Source: Bacillus changyiensis (GTDB taxonomy: Bacteria; Bacillota; Bacilli; Bacillales; Bacillaceae). From it: a stretch of DNA of 64,000 bases. Below, one piece after another: positions 47,316 to 59,194 of the stretch; within the stretch, counting starts at the first letter, position 1; each line of letters starts with the position of its first letter. Under the pieces are notes generated by a model, which ran no database searches, was not told where the DNA came from, and saw nothing but the letters and a program-made list of their open reading frames with translations. Both the position numbers and the translations under genes were made by a program. Location of the stretch: contig NZ_JAQFWW010000002.1 in assembly GCF_027706145.1 (NCBI RefSeq), positions 124,001 to 188,000 on the forward strand, read 5' to 3'.

Positions 47316-48041
47316 ATGAATACAGAAACTTCATTCGTTAGAAAAGAAGAGGTGGCTTCATCTTTTGTACAAGGAATAAAAGATTGTGTACCAACATTGT
47401 TAGGTTATACAAGTATAGGTTTTGCATTTGGAGTGGTGGGTGTTTCTTCAAATTTAAGTGTTGTAGAAATTGGACTATTATCAGCCTTAGTATATGCTGG
47501 TGCAGCTCAATTCATCATCTGTTCTATGTTAATAGCAGATAGTCCAATTTCAGCTATGATCTTGACTACTTTTATAGTAAATTTAAGACACTTCTTATTA
47601 AGCGCATCACTTGCACCTTATTTCACAAAATGCTCTCTACTTAAGGGTTTAGGTATAGGAATATTCGTCACGGATGAGTCATTTGGGGTTGCATCTAACA
47701 AAATAGTCAAAAATGGACAAATTCATGAACGTTGGATGTATGGTTTAAATTTAACTGCTTATATTTGCTGGGTCATCTCTTGTGTTACAGGTGCACTATG
47801 CGGCAATTGGATCTCTCATCCTGAACAGTATGGGTTAGATTATGCTTTAATTGCAATGTTTGTAGCTTTATTAGTTTTACAACTAGACTCCGTTGTACCT
47901 TCAAAATTGAAGCATTATTTAAGATTAGTATTGTATATGGTGATAGCCATGTTGGTTTTATCTTTATTTATTTCGACACATCTAGCCGTTATCCTTGCAA
48001 CGGTAATCGTAGCAACTATTGGGGTGGTGACAGATAAATGA
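47316..48041 (+). CDS. azlC: Branched-chain amino-acid exporter large subunit AzlC
   Basis: 241 residues starting MNTETSFVRKEEV at 47316 behind GGGGGAG. Seven helices; the YAGAAQFIICSMLI and NLRHFLLSASLAPYF stretches are AzlC hallmarks. AzlCD exports leucine, isoleucine and valine (or analogues such as 4-azaleucine). Stop overlaps the azlD start (ATGA). Confidence 0.93.
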   Translation: MNTETSFVRKEEVASSFVQGIKDCVPTLLGYTSIGFAFGVVGVSSNLSVVEIGLLSALVYAGAAQFIICSMLIADSPISAMILTTFIVNLRHFLLSASLAPYFTKCSLLKGLGIGIFVTDESFGVASNKIVKNGQIHERWMYGLNLTAYICWVISCVTGALCGNWISHPEQYGLDYALIAMFVALLVLQLDSVVPSKLKHYLRLVLYMVIAMLVLSLFISTHLAVILATVIVATIGVVTDK

Positions 48042-48361
48042 GTATAGATTTAACCATTTTATTTATCATCATCAGTTGTGCTTTCGTAACAATTGTTCCA
48101 AGGATCATCCCTTTTTTAGTTGTACGTAATATAACACTACCCGAACCGATTTTAAAATGGTTATCATATGTACCCATTTGTATTCTTACAGCACTGATAG
48201 TAGAGAATTTCATCATCCAAACCGATCATACGTTAAAACTTGATTGGTCTGTCATAGCAGTTTTAGTACCTACTGTTTTCATTGCTATGAAAACAAAAAG
48301 TTTGTCAATCACAGTGATTAGCGGTGTTGTGTTCATGGCTGGCTTGCGGTTATTTTTTTAG
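48038..48361 (+). CDS. azlD: Branched-chain amino-acid exporter small subunit AzlD
   Basis: 107 residues, four helices, with the family segment FVTIVPRIIPFLVVRNITLPEPILKWLSYVP. Works with AzlC as the small subunit of the exporter. Translationally coupled to azlC by a 4-base overlap. Confidence 0.93.
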   Translation: MSIDLTILFIIISCAFVTIVPRIIPFLVVRNITLPEPILKWLSYVPICILTALIVENFIIQTDHTLKLDWSVIAVLVPTVFIAMKTKSLSITVISGVVFMAGLRLFF

Positions 48362-48365
48362 AAAA

Positions 48366-48398
48366 ACCGCAGAGACATTTCTCTATGTCATCTGCGGT
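48366..48398 (+). terminator. Hairpin after azlD
   Basis: ACCGCAGA / TCTGCGGT stem with an inner GACAT / ATGTC extension. No strong T run follows, so it may be a processing or weak termination site. Confidence 0.55.
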
Positions 48399-48431
48399 AC
48401 ATCAAACATTTTTGAAAAGGATGGACATGCC

Positions 48432-50432
48432 CTACATACAATGATCTTCTAAAACGATTTGATTTAATCTGAAAAGGAATTCTTTATAATAATCAGATTC
48501 ATAATGAACATAGCTTTTTCCGAAAGGATGTTGAGAAGAACCAACATATTTAGTCTTTCTCATATCAATCATTTTGACATTAGGCAAAAGGTGCAAGAAA
48601 TAATTTTCAAGTCTATCCCAAACATAATTATTTCTTTTAATCAAATCTTTTTCTGGAAACTCAAACAATTTATGATTTGCATCTTTATATTTTGTTGTTA
48701 GCCTTCCTCTGTTTAAAATGATTTTTTCTTCAGGAATAATCTTTAATAATTGTTCGATAAATTTTCGCAAACTCTCTTTCCAACGTTCAAAATAATTGTC
48801 AAAGTCAGTTGGGGAAATAACATTCTTCCCTATTAAATTTTTGAAAAATCTTGTACTATGAAGGAGATAATTCAGTGTGATAAAAGAATTTTCTTCCATC
48901 TGAATGACCTCTCGGCAAGCATCAACATAAAAGTCTAAAATTAAATAGTCAGGTTTTTCTTTTTTTAAGTTTTCAAAAAAAGTTTTTTCAAAATCTCCTC
49001 TGATGTGGCCAATATCTGATGGGTTTAAATTTTTTTCGGAAAAGTCTTCAATATTAAAATCCACTTGGTCTGATACAATACTGATAATATTTGAATGAAA
49101 TTGAGTAAAAGTGCAAGCATATAATTTTTTATAAGTTGGATTAAAATATTCCCTTGTGTTAAAAGCATTCCTACTGTAGCAAGTACCTAAAACAGCAATT
49201 TTAGTGACATTGTTGCTATAGTTCCGATCAATATTAACCCAAATGGAGTAATGACCAAATCCATTAACAAATAATGCAGCTTTACCGTCCTGAGAAATGA
49301 ATTTATTTTTATTTTGTGCTTTGAGAGGCATATCAAAATAAAATCCGGTTTTTTTATTTTCACATCTCACAAATAAATCCCAAATATCTTTATCCCTTGG
49401 ATCCTTCAATAATTCATGAAAAGCAACATCAATATTGAATTGATCATGATGATTGATGATTTCCTTTTCCATGACAGTATAGTATTCAAATGTTGTCCCA
49501 GCTTCTCTTCTGAGTTTACTTACCAAGCTATAATTTGAGAATGGATAATATGGCAAAGTGCCTTGAATATTTAAAATGGTGTCCTTTTCTGATACTGATG
49601 TAACTAACGCATGTAAATCTTTTTGCTTCATACAAAAAGTCAATTCTTTTTTTTCATTTATGATGGGTTCAATATAATAGTTATCGTGATCCATTGGAAT
49701 ATGCGCTAAATCAATTTGGTCATCCATTATCATTGGTCTCACAAAAAGGCTGCCATACATATTTTTTATTTTTATAAAGACATCCCACAATTCTGGTTGA
49801 TAAGAGAACAAATTGACTTTAACACTAAAACCCATTGTGCCTTCTTGATTTCTAGTGAGCTCTTGCTCAATCATTTCAGTATAATTGAAGATTTCTTTAC
49901 ATTCCCTCTTTCGAAAACAAAAACTGAAATCAATATTGGAAAGATCGACCTCATCTGAATTCATGACTACTTTTCCGCTAACTTTATCTTCACTGATATT
50001 AAAATTTTCAATTAACCCTTTTACACTTACAGGCCTTACATACAGCGCCAATGTTTTGGAATATTTTGTCACATAAGGAACGACTTTAAATAGGTTATTT
50101 GTCTTTAAATAATAGTCATTAAATTTTTCTTGCGAAGGGCTTGGAAATGAAACCCCTACTCTTGTTTCTCCATTAGTTAAAAAACAATCCCAGACGATCT
50201 CTTTTTGTTCTAACATATCTGGACGAATGATTTCATCAATATTGAAACGGAATTCTATATTTTCTCCTTTAGAAAAACCCGTAAAACGTTTTCCTTGGTA
50301 TAAGCTTAAACTACTGCTATCTTGTCTTCTTTGCCATAGTAGTTCAATATTATCTCCGGCAAGATCACTTTTAATTTCTATATTTAAATTCCCTGAACAT
50401 GCATCATAAATAAACGAGATGATTTCTGCCAT
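48432..50432 (-). CDS. Large DUF6270-like (SGNH-fold) protein with repeated N-terminal beta domains
   Basis: 666 residues, no signal peptide or membrane helix. Residues 411-666 open with KIAVLGTCYSRNAF, a G-x-C-x-S-R motif of DUF6270 proteins (an SGNH-hydrolase-like fold), and end with a HPFGKSYVHY segment that could supply the catalytic His. Residues 1-410 hold four or five similar beta-sandwich modules (for example LYQGKRFTGFSKGENIEF and KAALFVNGFGHYSIWVNI), resembling the N-terminal modules of teichoic-acid polymerase-type proteins. This suggests modification of a cell-surface glycopolymer, for example as an acyl- or phospho-transferase; this is inference. Single gene between azlD and a gap. 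Confidence 0.7.
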   Translation of the reverse strand: MAEIISFIYDACSGNLNIEIKSDLAGDNIELLWQRRQDSSSLSLYQGKRFTGFSKGENIEFRFNIDEIIRPDMLEQKEIVWDCFLTNGETRVGVSFPSPSQEKFNDYYLKTNNLFKVVPYVTKYSKTLALYVRPVSVKGLIENFNISEDKVSGKVVMNSDEVDLSNIDFSFCFRKRECKEIFNYTEMIEQELTRNQEGTMGFSVKVNLFSYQPELWDVFIKIKNMYGSLFVRPMIMDDQIDLAHIPMDHDNYYIEPIINEKKELTFCMKQKDLHALVTSVSEKDTILNIQGTLPYYPFSNYSLVSKLRREAGTTFEYYTVMEKEIINHHDQFNIDVAFHELLKDPRDKDIWDLFVRCENKKTGFYFDMPLKAQNKNKFISQDGKAALFVNGFGHYSIWVNIDRNYSNNVTKIAVLGTCYSRNAFNTREYFNPTYKKLYACTFTQFHSNIISIVSDQVDFNIEDFSEKNLNPSDIGHIRGDFEKTFFENLKKEKPDYLILDFYVDACREVIQMEENSFITLNYLLHSTRFFKNLIGKNVISPTDFDNYFERWKESLRKFIEQLLKIIPEEKIILNRGRLTTKYKDANHKLFEFPEKDLIKRNNYVWDRLENYFLHLLPNVKMIDMRKTKYVGSSQHPFGKSYVHYESDYYKEFLFRLNQIVLEDHCM

Positions 50433-50959
50433 TCAAGTATTTTCTCCTTTACTATCTTTAATTTTCTGGCTCTGTGAAAAGAATTACTTTTTATTACAAT
50501 AACATTATGAATATCGTTTGTAAATATGGTCTAATTGGTATCCACACAACATCATTATACATATCTTTAGACATGTAAATATTATGACATTCTTCATCAT
50601 TTTTAACTTTAAAAGTGGTTAAGTTAACGTAAATTTACTGTTTCAGATCATTAGCTAAGCAACACTAATTGATTCAAAAATTATTGCATCATTTGTTCAT
50701 TTTGTATGCTGAAACTACATAAAGAGGTGATTTCACCATGAGAAAGAAGGTGACTATTTACGTCACGGCTTTCTGCTGATTATGGATTCAATCAAGAGTG
50801 AATTCTTTGATATTTAGTGGTAGGGGACATAGTTTATAATAAAGGACTTCAAAATTATTTAACAATTTATGAAACATTATCTGCGGTACACAGGTATATG
50901 AACTTTTTGTGGGTGTGTTGTGGATACAATTACATATTAATCTGTTCACACCCTTCGTA
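50433..50959. other. Gene-poor stretch before the sufB fragment
   Basis: About 530 AT-rich bases. A good ribosome site (AGAGGTGATTTCACC) precedes ATG at 50738, but the frame (MRKKVTIYVTAFC) ends after 13 codons. The opening looks like the first strand of a glutaredoxin-like fold, so it may be a gene stump. No other feature seen. Confidence 0.4.
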
Positions 50960-51235
50960 TTAAAGGATAACCAATAATACTTCCATGATAAGATGATTCA
51001 TTTCAACCGAATATTCTATCGGCAGTGTGAACGGTTCGATGAAGCCCATGACGATCATTTCGGTTGCTTCTTCTTCAGAAATACCGCAGCTCATGAAGTA
51101 GAAGAGTTGCTCTCCAGATACTTTTGATAATTTTGCTTCATGTTCCAATGAATGTAGATATCATTGTAAGGGATAGTGTCTCATGTGGATTTGTGATCCA
51201 TGATCAGTGTGTCACACTTGATTTGTTTGATTTAA
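50960..51235 (-). pseudogene. Decayed second copy of the sufB 3' end
   Basis: The minus strand encodes a 62-residue frame ([19 protein letters not shown]..., with [17 protein letters not shown]) that matches the C-terminus of the intact SufB encoded at 53800-55197. Nucleotide similarity continues upstream to about 51230 (GATCAGTGTGTCACA in both). The copy has several substitutions, a 6-base loss at FTKELP, a shortened segment upstream and a changed final tail. It lies in the same orientation, about 2.8 kb from the intact 3' end. It is not functional, having no 5' part. Confidence 0.85.
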
Positions 51236-51352
51236 ACATGATAGGAGTATCCGCAACATCAGGAACCTTGAAACTCCTTTTAAATGCCTATCCATTCAAT
51301 TTTTGCGCTCCTAAATTGTCGTTAGTTTTAATTAAAATTATCACAAAAATTC

Positions 51353-51574
51353 CTACCTTACTGATGACATATGGCTGTTATAAAGGTTGGAACATTCCTT
51401 CATACAGTCCAAATATAAACTTCTTACTTCTTCATTCGGCAATAGTTTCAGGTAACTTTCACTTTTCAATATGGAAATAAGAGGTTTCATTTCGAAATAG
51501 TATTCATAATGACCCTTTTGTGTTAATAGCTTTTTATAACCTTCTAATATCTTAAAATAATTGTTATCCATCAA
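51353..51574 (-). CDS. Short hypothetical protein, possibly a fragment
   Basis: 73 codons (MDNNYFKILEGYKKLL ...), helical, cytoplasmic, with no clear ribosome site. It directly follows the decayed gene 51590-52009 and might be its continuation or a separate small gene. Unknown family. Confidence 0.35.
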   Translation of the reverse strand: MMDNNYFKILEGYKKLLTQKGHYEYYFEMKPLISILKSESYLKLLPNEEVRSLYLDCMKECSNLYNSHMSSVR

Positions 51575-51589
51575 ACGATATTTGTATTT

Positions 51590-52009
51590 CTATAACTCTG
51601 TATCATAAAAACGGTTTATTTCCTCTGACATAGATTTAGCAAGATAAATCTCGTTATCTCTTAAATAGATATGACTGGCTTGTGAGTAGAAATGAAGCTC
51701 ATATTTTTTTAAAAATACTAAATTTATGCCATTTCATTACTTCCACGTAACGCCATTCTAATGCACAATATATAATGGAAACCATAACTTCAATATGTAA
51801 CCAATAAAAGTAACAATCAGTTCAAAATCACCAAGAATTGTAATCGAGGCCCAACAAATATAATTGTTGTCTAAACTGCCTATGATACACACTTCTTTAT
51901 TAGGGCTAACATAAATATCAACATATATTTCTTTATCATCTATTTGATAATTAGGCTTTTTACAATGATTTGGATGAACTAAATTATATTTTTCTATATC
52001 CAATAACAA
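51590..52009 (-). pseudogene. Decayed hypothetical gene with two frame breaks
   Basis: Starts MLLDIEKYNLVHPNHCKK at 52009. The first frame stops at 51758, but nearby frames continue with protein-like text: EVMVSIIYCALEWRYVEVMK, then after another shift ELHFYSQASHIYLRDNE..., ending at TAG 51590. Together about 135 residues. The family is unknown. It is one of several broken genes in the sufB-padC segment. Confidence 0.45.
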
Positions 52010-52252
52010 AACCTCTCTTCTTTATAATGTTTATTGCTATTTCATTATAAAGATGAGCCTTTCCTTTTTAAATTAAATCTTCTTTTTAAGCTTTTAAAGC
52101 ATTGCTCACAATCCTCCAAAGCTTCAGGAAACACAAATCAACAAAACGCTGATTTACCCACCTAATTTTGACAACTACATTTTGACTCCTAAATAAACCA
52201 AAAGGCAGTCATGATATGGATTACCTTTTAGTTTACTTAGATACAAATCCAA

Positions 52253-52753
52253 TTAAAAAGCCAATTTTCCTGAACGAATATCATGAGTCATGCCCTCATA
52301 AGGAGCTTGAGATATGACTTTTTCATTATTGACTCCTTCATTTTTGAAAAAAGTGATATTAGCAAACTCAGGGACAACATACTTAGGATAAGTGTCATAT
52401 TTTAAACGGGATTCTTCCATTACATGAATAAAGTCATTTTGGTAACAAACTGTAATGTCTGGATGTTCATGTACCCATTTGGGAAAGAAGATGACTCCAT
52501 GCATTCTATTGTCATTTGGCATGAAATTTAGGGAAACATCGGTACCAGTAGGTTCAGTCCATGAAACTTTATAGACTCCATCAGCAATTTTTACAATATC
52601 AGTTTTTTGGTCGCGAACCCAGCGACCTCCGACCATCCCACTATGAATACGATAATCTATAGTATCCTCATTTTTTACATAAATCTCATATTCCCAGCCA
52701 TTTTCATACGTATAAATAAGATGGCTCCCTAAGAATTCGTTAAGTTCTTTCAT
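52253..52753 (-). CDS. padC: Phenolic acid decarboxylase
   Basis: 166 residues, lipocalin-like beta barrel without cofactor, decarboxylating ferulic, p-coumaric and caffeic acids to vinyl phenols for detoxification. Active-site residues known from B. subtilis PadC are present with a 3-residue offset: Tyr14 and Tyr16 (LIYTYENG), Arg44 (GGRW) and Glu67 (SWTEPTG). Controlled by the divergent padR. In this genome it lies inside the segment bracketed by the sufB duplication. Confidence 0.97.
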   Translation of the reverse strand: MKELNEFLGSHLIYTYENGWEYEIYVKNEDTIDYRIHSGMVGGRWVRDQKTDIVKIADGVYKVSWTEPTGTDVSLNFMPNDNRMHGVIFFPKWVHEHPDITVCYQNDFIHVMEESRLKYDTYPKYVVPEFANITFFKNEGVNNEKVISQAPYEGMTHDIRSGKLAF

Positions 52754-52788
52754 AAAAAGGTCACTCCTTCAAAAATATTCAACTTTAA

Positions 52789-52822
52789 ACATGTAACTAT
52801 TTACACGTTTAAAATTACATGT
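52789..52822. promoter_or_regulatory. PadR operator between padC and padR
   Basis: ACATGTAA (52789-52796) and TTACATGT (52815-52822) form a perfect 8-bp inverted repeat. Within it ATGT-N8-ACAC and ACGT-N8-ACAT approximate the ATGT-N8-ACAT dyad I recall for PadR. It lies 35 bases upstream of padC. Confidence 0.7.
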
Positions 52823-52879
52823 ATTACTATATACTTATGCTATAATGATGTCAAGATATTATAAAATGGAGGTTATTTG

Positions 52880-53443
52880 GTGAGCCGAAGAATATTAAAA
52901 TACGCAATTTTAGGGTTATTAAGTAAAGAAGATATGAGTGGATATGATATTACGTCTGAATTTAAGAAAGCGATTGGACAGTTCTGGAGTGCAAAGCATA
53001 GCCAAATCTATGTTGAGTTAAAAAAATTATTAGAAGAAAATTCGATTTCTCAATACATAAAAATGGCTGGAGTCAAACTTGAGAAAAAAATGTACAGCCT
53101 TACAACGAAAGGAAAAGAAGAACTTCGGAATTGGTTGCTGGAACTTGATAAGAACGTGGAAACCGAAAAGGATATTTTCGCATTACGGTTATATTTTTTA
53201 AAAGATATCCCTACTGAAGAAATTCCAGTGCTATTCAAAAACCAATTAAAACTCAGAACAGAAAAATTGTCCTTTCTAAAAGAACAGTTTTCTTTTCATT
53301 TTGGAGGTGAGAAGAATCCTCTACAATTAGATGCTGAAGCATTAGGTCACTACTTTGTTCTAACAAAAGCCATTTCTCGCGAAGAGAATTATATTAATTG
53401 GTTAAATAAAAGTTTAGACATGATAAATAAACAAGAAAGCTGA
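52880..53443 (+). CDS. padR: PadR-family phenolic-acid responsive repressor
   Basis: 187 residues from GTG at 52880, seven bases past GGAGG. N-terminal winged HTH (LKYAILGLLSKEDMSGYDIT, FWSAKHSQIYVELKKL), C-terminal coiled dimer helix. It represses padC until phenolic acids bind. The divergent padC-padR layout with a shared operator supports this. Confidence 0.93.
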   Translation: MSRRILKYAILGLLSKEDMSGYDITSEFKKAIGQFWSAKHSQIYVELKKLLEENSISQYIKMAGVKLEKKMYSLTTKGKEELRNWLLELDKNVETEKDIFALRLYFLKDIPTEEIPVLFKNQLKLRTEKLSFLKEQFSFHFGGEKNPLQLDAEALGHYFVLTKAISREENYINWLNKSLDMINKQES

Positions 53444-53584
53444 TAAGTCTTTTGCATAGGACTTATCGGTGAATAAAGACTTTCTTATCTTTTTCATGCT
53501 GCAGGAACCACAAATAAATTTTTATAACTATTATATGATGATGTAAAACGGCTGCTCTAAAAAAGCACAAACATTATCTCAAAA

Positions 53585-53743
53585 AGTCGCTTGTGCAAAA
53601 ACAAAGCTCCCCTTGGTTCCGATCAATCTAGCATCAACACGACAGCGGAAATTTATCTTGATGTAATCAAGAAAATAAAGAAGACGAACTTCAAAAGTTC
53701 GCCTCCTACACTAAAAGATAAAATCAAATCGGCATGCCGATAA
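53585..53743 (+). pseudogene. Remnant of a tyrosine recombinase (integrase) C-terminus
   Basis: A plus-strand frame reads APLGSDQSSINTTAEIYLDV, then IKKIKKTNF, ending at TAA 53743. The pattern L-G-x-x-S-S-I-x-T-T-x-x-I-Y-x-x-V is the C-terminal box of XerC/phage integrases, with Tyr of AEIYL as the DNA-cutting nucleophile; the usual LGH histidine is lost. Only about 50 codons remain. Its stop lies 57 bases from the intact sufB stop, the usual place for an integrase beside its attachment site. Confidence 0.6.
53680..53705 (-). terminator. Probable terminator of the suf operon
   Basis: GAAGACGAACTT / AAGTTCGCCTC stem; on the minus strand a T-rich stretch follows (CTTTATTTTC). It is 95 bases past the sufB stop and overlaps the integrase remnant on the other strand. 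Confidence 0.6.
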
Positions 53744-53799
53744 TCTGACACTTTACAAAAATCTCTCAAAACCCTTGATATAAAAAGGTTATTTCTTTT

Positions 53800-55197
53800 T
53801 TACCCGATTGAACCTTCCATTTCGAACTTGATAAGACGATTCATTTCAACCGCATATTCCATCGGCAGTTCTTTTGTGAACGGTTCGATGAAGCCCATCA
53901 CGATCATTTCGGTTGCTTCTTCTTCAGAAATGCCGCGGCTCATGAGGTAGAAGAGTTGCTCTTCAGATACTTTTGATACTTTGGCTTCATGTTCCAATGA
54001 AATGTTGTCATTCAAAATTTCATTGTAAGGGATTGTATCTGATGTGGATTTGTTATCCATGATCAGTGTGTCACATTCGATGTTTGAACGAGCACCTTCG
54101 GCTTTGCGGCCAAAATGGACGATTCCGCGGTATGTGACTTTACCGCCTTGTTTAGAAATTGATTTTGAGACAATTGTTGATGACGTATTTGGTGCAAGGT
54201 GAATCATTTTTGCGCCTGCATCTTGATGTTGTCCTTTACCTGCCAATGCAATGCTGAGCGTCATGCCGCGTGCGCCTTCGCCTTTTAAAATAACAGCAGG
54301 GTATTTCATTGTCAGCTTGGAGCCAATGTTACCATCGATCCATTCCATTGTTGCGTTTGCTTCACAAACAGCCCGTTTTGTTACAAGGTTAAAGACATTG
54401 TTTGCCCAGTTTTGAATTGTTGTATAGCGACAATAACCGCCATTCTTAACGATGATTTCAACAACTGCGCTATGAAGGGAGTTTGTTGTGTAAACAGGTG
54501 CTGTACAGCCTTCTACATAGTGAACATGTGCACCTTCATCAACGATAATTAATGTCCGCTCAAACTGTCCCATATTTTCAGAGTTGATGCGGAAATACGC
54601 TTGTAATGGTGTTTCTACTTTTATACCTTTTGGGACATAAATGAACGATCCACCAGACCATACCGCTGAGTTAAGTGCTGCAAATTTGTTGTCCGTTGGT
54701 GGAATCACTTTTGCAAAATGCTCACGGAAAATATCTTCGTTTTCTTTGAGGGCACTGTCAGTGTCTTTAAAGACGATTCCTTGAGATTCAAGGTCTTCTT
54801 TCATATTGTGGTAGACCACTTCTGACTCGTATTGGGCGGAAACACCTGCTAAATACTTTTGCTCAGCTTCAGGAATTCCGAGCTTATCAAATGTCTGTTT
54901 AATTTCTTCAGGAACTTCATCCCAAGACTTTTCTGAACGCTCAGAAGGCTTTACATAATAAGTGATTTCATCAAAATTTAATGACTTTAAATCTCCGCCC
55001 CATTGCGGCATTGGCATATTGTAAAAATGCTCAAGAGATTTAAGACGAAAATCAAGCATCCATTGTGGCTCTTCTTTCATGCGTGAAATCTCTTCAACGA
55101 TCTCTTTTGTCAGTCCCCGCTCTGAACGGAAAATGGAAACGTCTTTGTCGGCAAAACCGTATTTATATTCACCGATATCCGGCATTTTCTTGGCCAT
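53800..55197 (-). CDS. sufB: Fe-S cluster assembly scaffold SufB
   Basis: 465 residues. SufB forms the SufBC2D scaffold on which Fe-S clusters are built from SufU-delivered sulfur. It has the family core [26 protein letters not shown], the beta-helix middle ([20 protein letters not shown]) and C-terminal [19 protein letters not shown]. Last gene of sufCDSUB. Its 3' 270 bases also exist as a decayed copy near 51 kb, so this 3' end may have been supplied by an integrated element. Confidence 0.97.
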   Translation of the reverse strand: MAKKMPDIGEYKYGFADKDVSIFRSERGLTKEIVEEISRMKEEPQWMLDFRLKSLEHFYNMPMPQWGGDLKSLNFDEITYYVKPSERSEKSWDEVPEEIKQTFDKLGIPEAEQKYLAGVSAQYESEVVYHNMKEDLESQGIVFKDTDSALKENEDIFREHFAKVIPPTDNKFAALNSAVWSGGSFIYVPKGIKVETPLQAYFRINSENMGQFERTLIIVDEGAHVHYVEGCTAPVYTTNSLHSAVVEIIVKNGGYCRYTTIQNWANNVFNLVTKRAVCEANATMEWIDGNIGSKLTMKYPAVILKGEGARGMTLSIALAGKGQHQDAGAKMIHLAPNTSSTIVSKSISKQGGKVTYRGIVHFGRKAEGARSNIECDTLIMDNKSTSDTIPYNEILNDNISLEHEAKVSKVSEEQLFYLMSRGISEEEATEMIVMGFIEPFTKELPMEYAVEMNRLIKFEMEGSIG

Positions 55198-55216
55198 CCA
55201 TTTTCACTCCAATCTA

Positions 55217-58183
<2,967 letters not shown>

Positions 58184-58196
58184 ATCCCCCTAACGC

Positions 58197-58982
58197 TTAC
58201 GCTTCTTGACCGACAGTTTCGTCTTCAATTCCTAACTCTTGCTTAATCCAATCGTAACCTTCTGCCTCTAAACGCTGTGCAAGTTCAGGTCCACCTGATT
58301 TTACAATACGACCCTGCATCATCACATGGACATGATCAGGTGTTATGTAGTTTAACAGGCGCTGATAGTGTGTAATAATTAAGCAGCCAAAATCTTCGCT
58401 GCGCATTTTGTTAATTCCTTTTGAAACGACTTTAAGGGCATCAATATCTAGACCTGAATCAATTTCATCAAGAATGGCAATTTTAGGTTCAATCATCATG
58501 AGCTGAAGAATTTCATTGCGTTTCTTCTCACCGCCGGAGAACCCTTCATTTAAATAGCGTTGTGCCATATCAGGATCCATCTCAAGGAATTCCATGTTCT
58601 GATCCATCTTGCGGATAAATTTCATCAATGAAATTTCGTCACCTTCTTCTCTTCTTGCATTAATCGCTGACCGAAGAAAATCGGCGTTTGTGACACCGCT
58701 AATTTCACTTGGATACTGCATGGCCAAAAATAAACCAGCTTGTGCGCGCTCATCTACTTCCATCTCAAGTACATCTTGGCCATCAAGCATGATGCTTCCT
58801 TTTGTTACTTCATATTTTGGATGTCCCATAATCGCTGCAGACAAAGTCGATTTACCTGTACCGTTCGGTCCCATGACAGCGTGGAATTGTCCACCTTTTA
58901 TCTCTAGATTTACACCTTTTAAAATCTCTTTCCCCTCAATCTCAACATGAAGATCTTTGATTGTTAATGTCGAAGCAGCCAT
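58197..58982 (-). CDS. sufC: Fe-S assembly ATPase SufC
   Basis: 261 residues from ATG at 58982, eight bases past GGAGG. Cytoplasmic ABC-type ATPase: Walker A GPNGTGKST (38-46), signature FSGGEKKR, Walker B IAILDEIDSG. It drives conformational change of SufBD. First gene of the operon. Confidence 0.97.
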   Translation of the reverse strand: MAASTLTIKDLHVEIEGKEILKGVNLEIKGGQFHAVMGPNGTGKSTLSAAIMGHPKYEVTKGSIMLDGQDVLEMEVDERAQAGLFLAMQYPSEISGVTNADFLRSAINARREEGDEISLMKFIRKMDQNMEFLEMDPDMAQRYLNEGFSGGEKKRNEILQLMMIEPKIAILDEIDSGLDIDALKVVSKGINKMRSEDFGCLIITHYQRLLNYITPDHVHVMMQGRIVKSGGPELAQRLEAEGYDWIKQELGIEDETVGQEA

Positions 58983-59002
58983 GAAATATACCTCCAATAT
59001 AT

Positions 59003-59063
59003 ATAATCATTATTATCAGTTTATTCTCATTCTAATTTTATAACAAATGAAAATTGAATACAA
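59003..59063 (-). promoter_or_regulatory. Probable sufC promoter with Fur-box-like sequence
   Basis: TTGTAT (59058-59063) and TAAAAT (59035-59040) with a 17-base spacer resemble a sigma-A promoter upstream of sufC. Just downstream, TGATAATAATGATTAT (59003-59018) is a partial match to the Fur consensus and could let iron repress suf. The Fur part is tentative. Confidence 0.4.
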
Positions 59064-59194
59064 CCAATGCGTTTTATCTTTCTGATGTACAAGTGTAACA
59101 AAAAACACCTTTCTATTAAAGAGATTTCGAACATAAACTTTCTGATCTGTTATGGAACAAGGGAATTTTTGTTTATCATAAAGGTAGACTGTTC

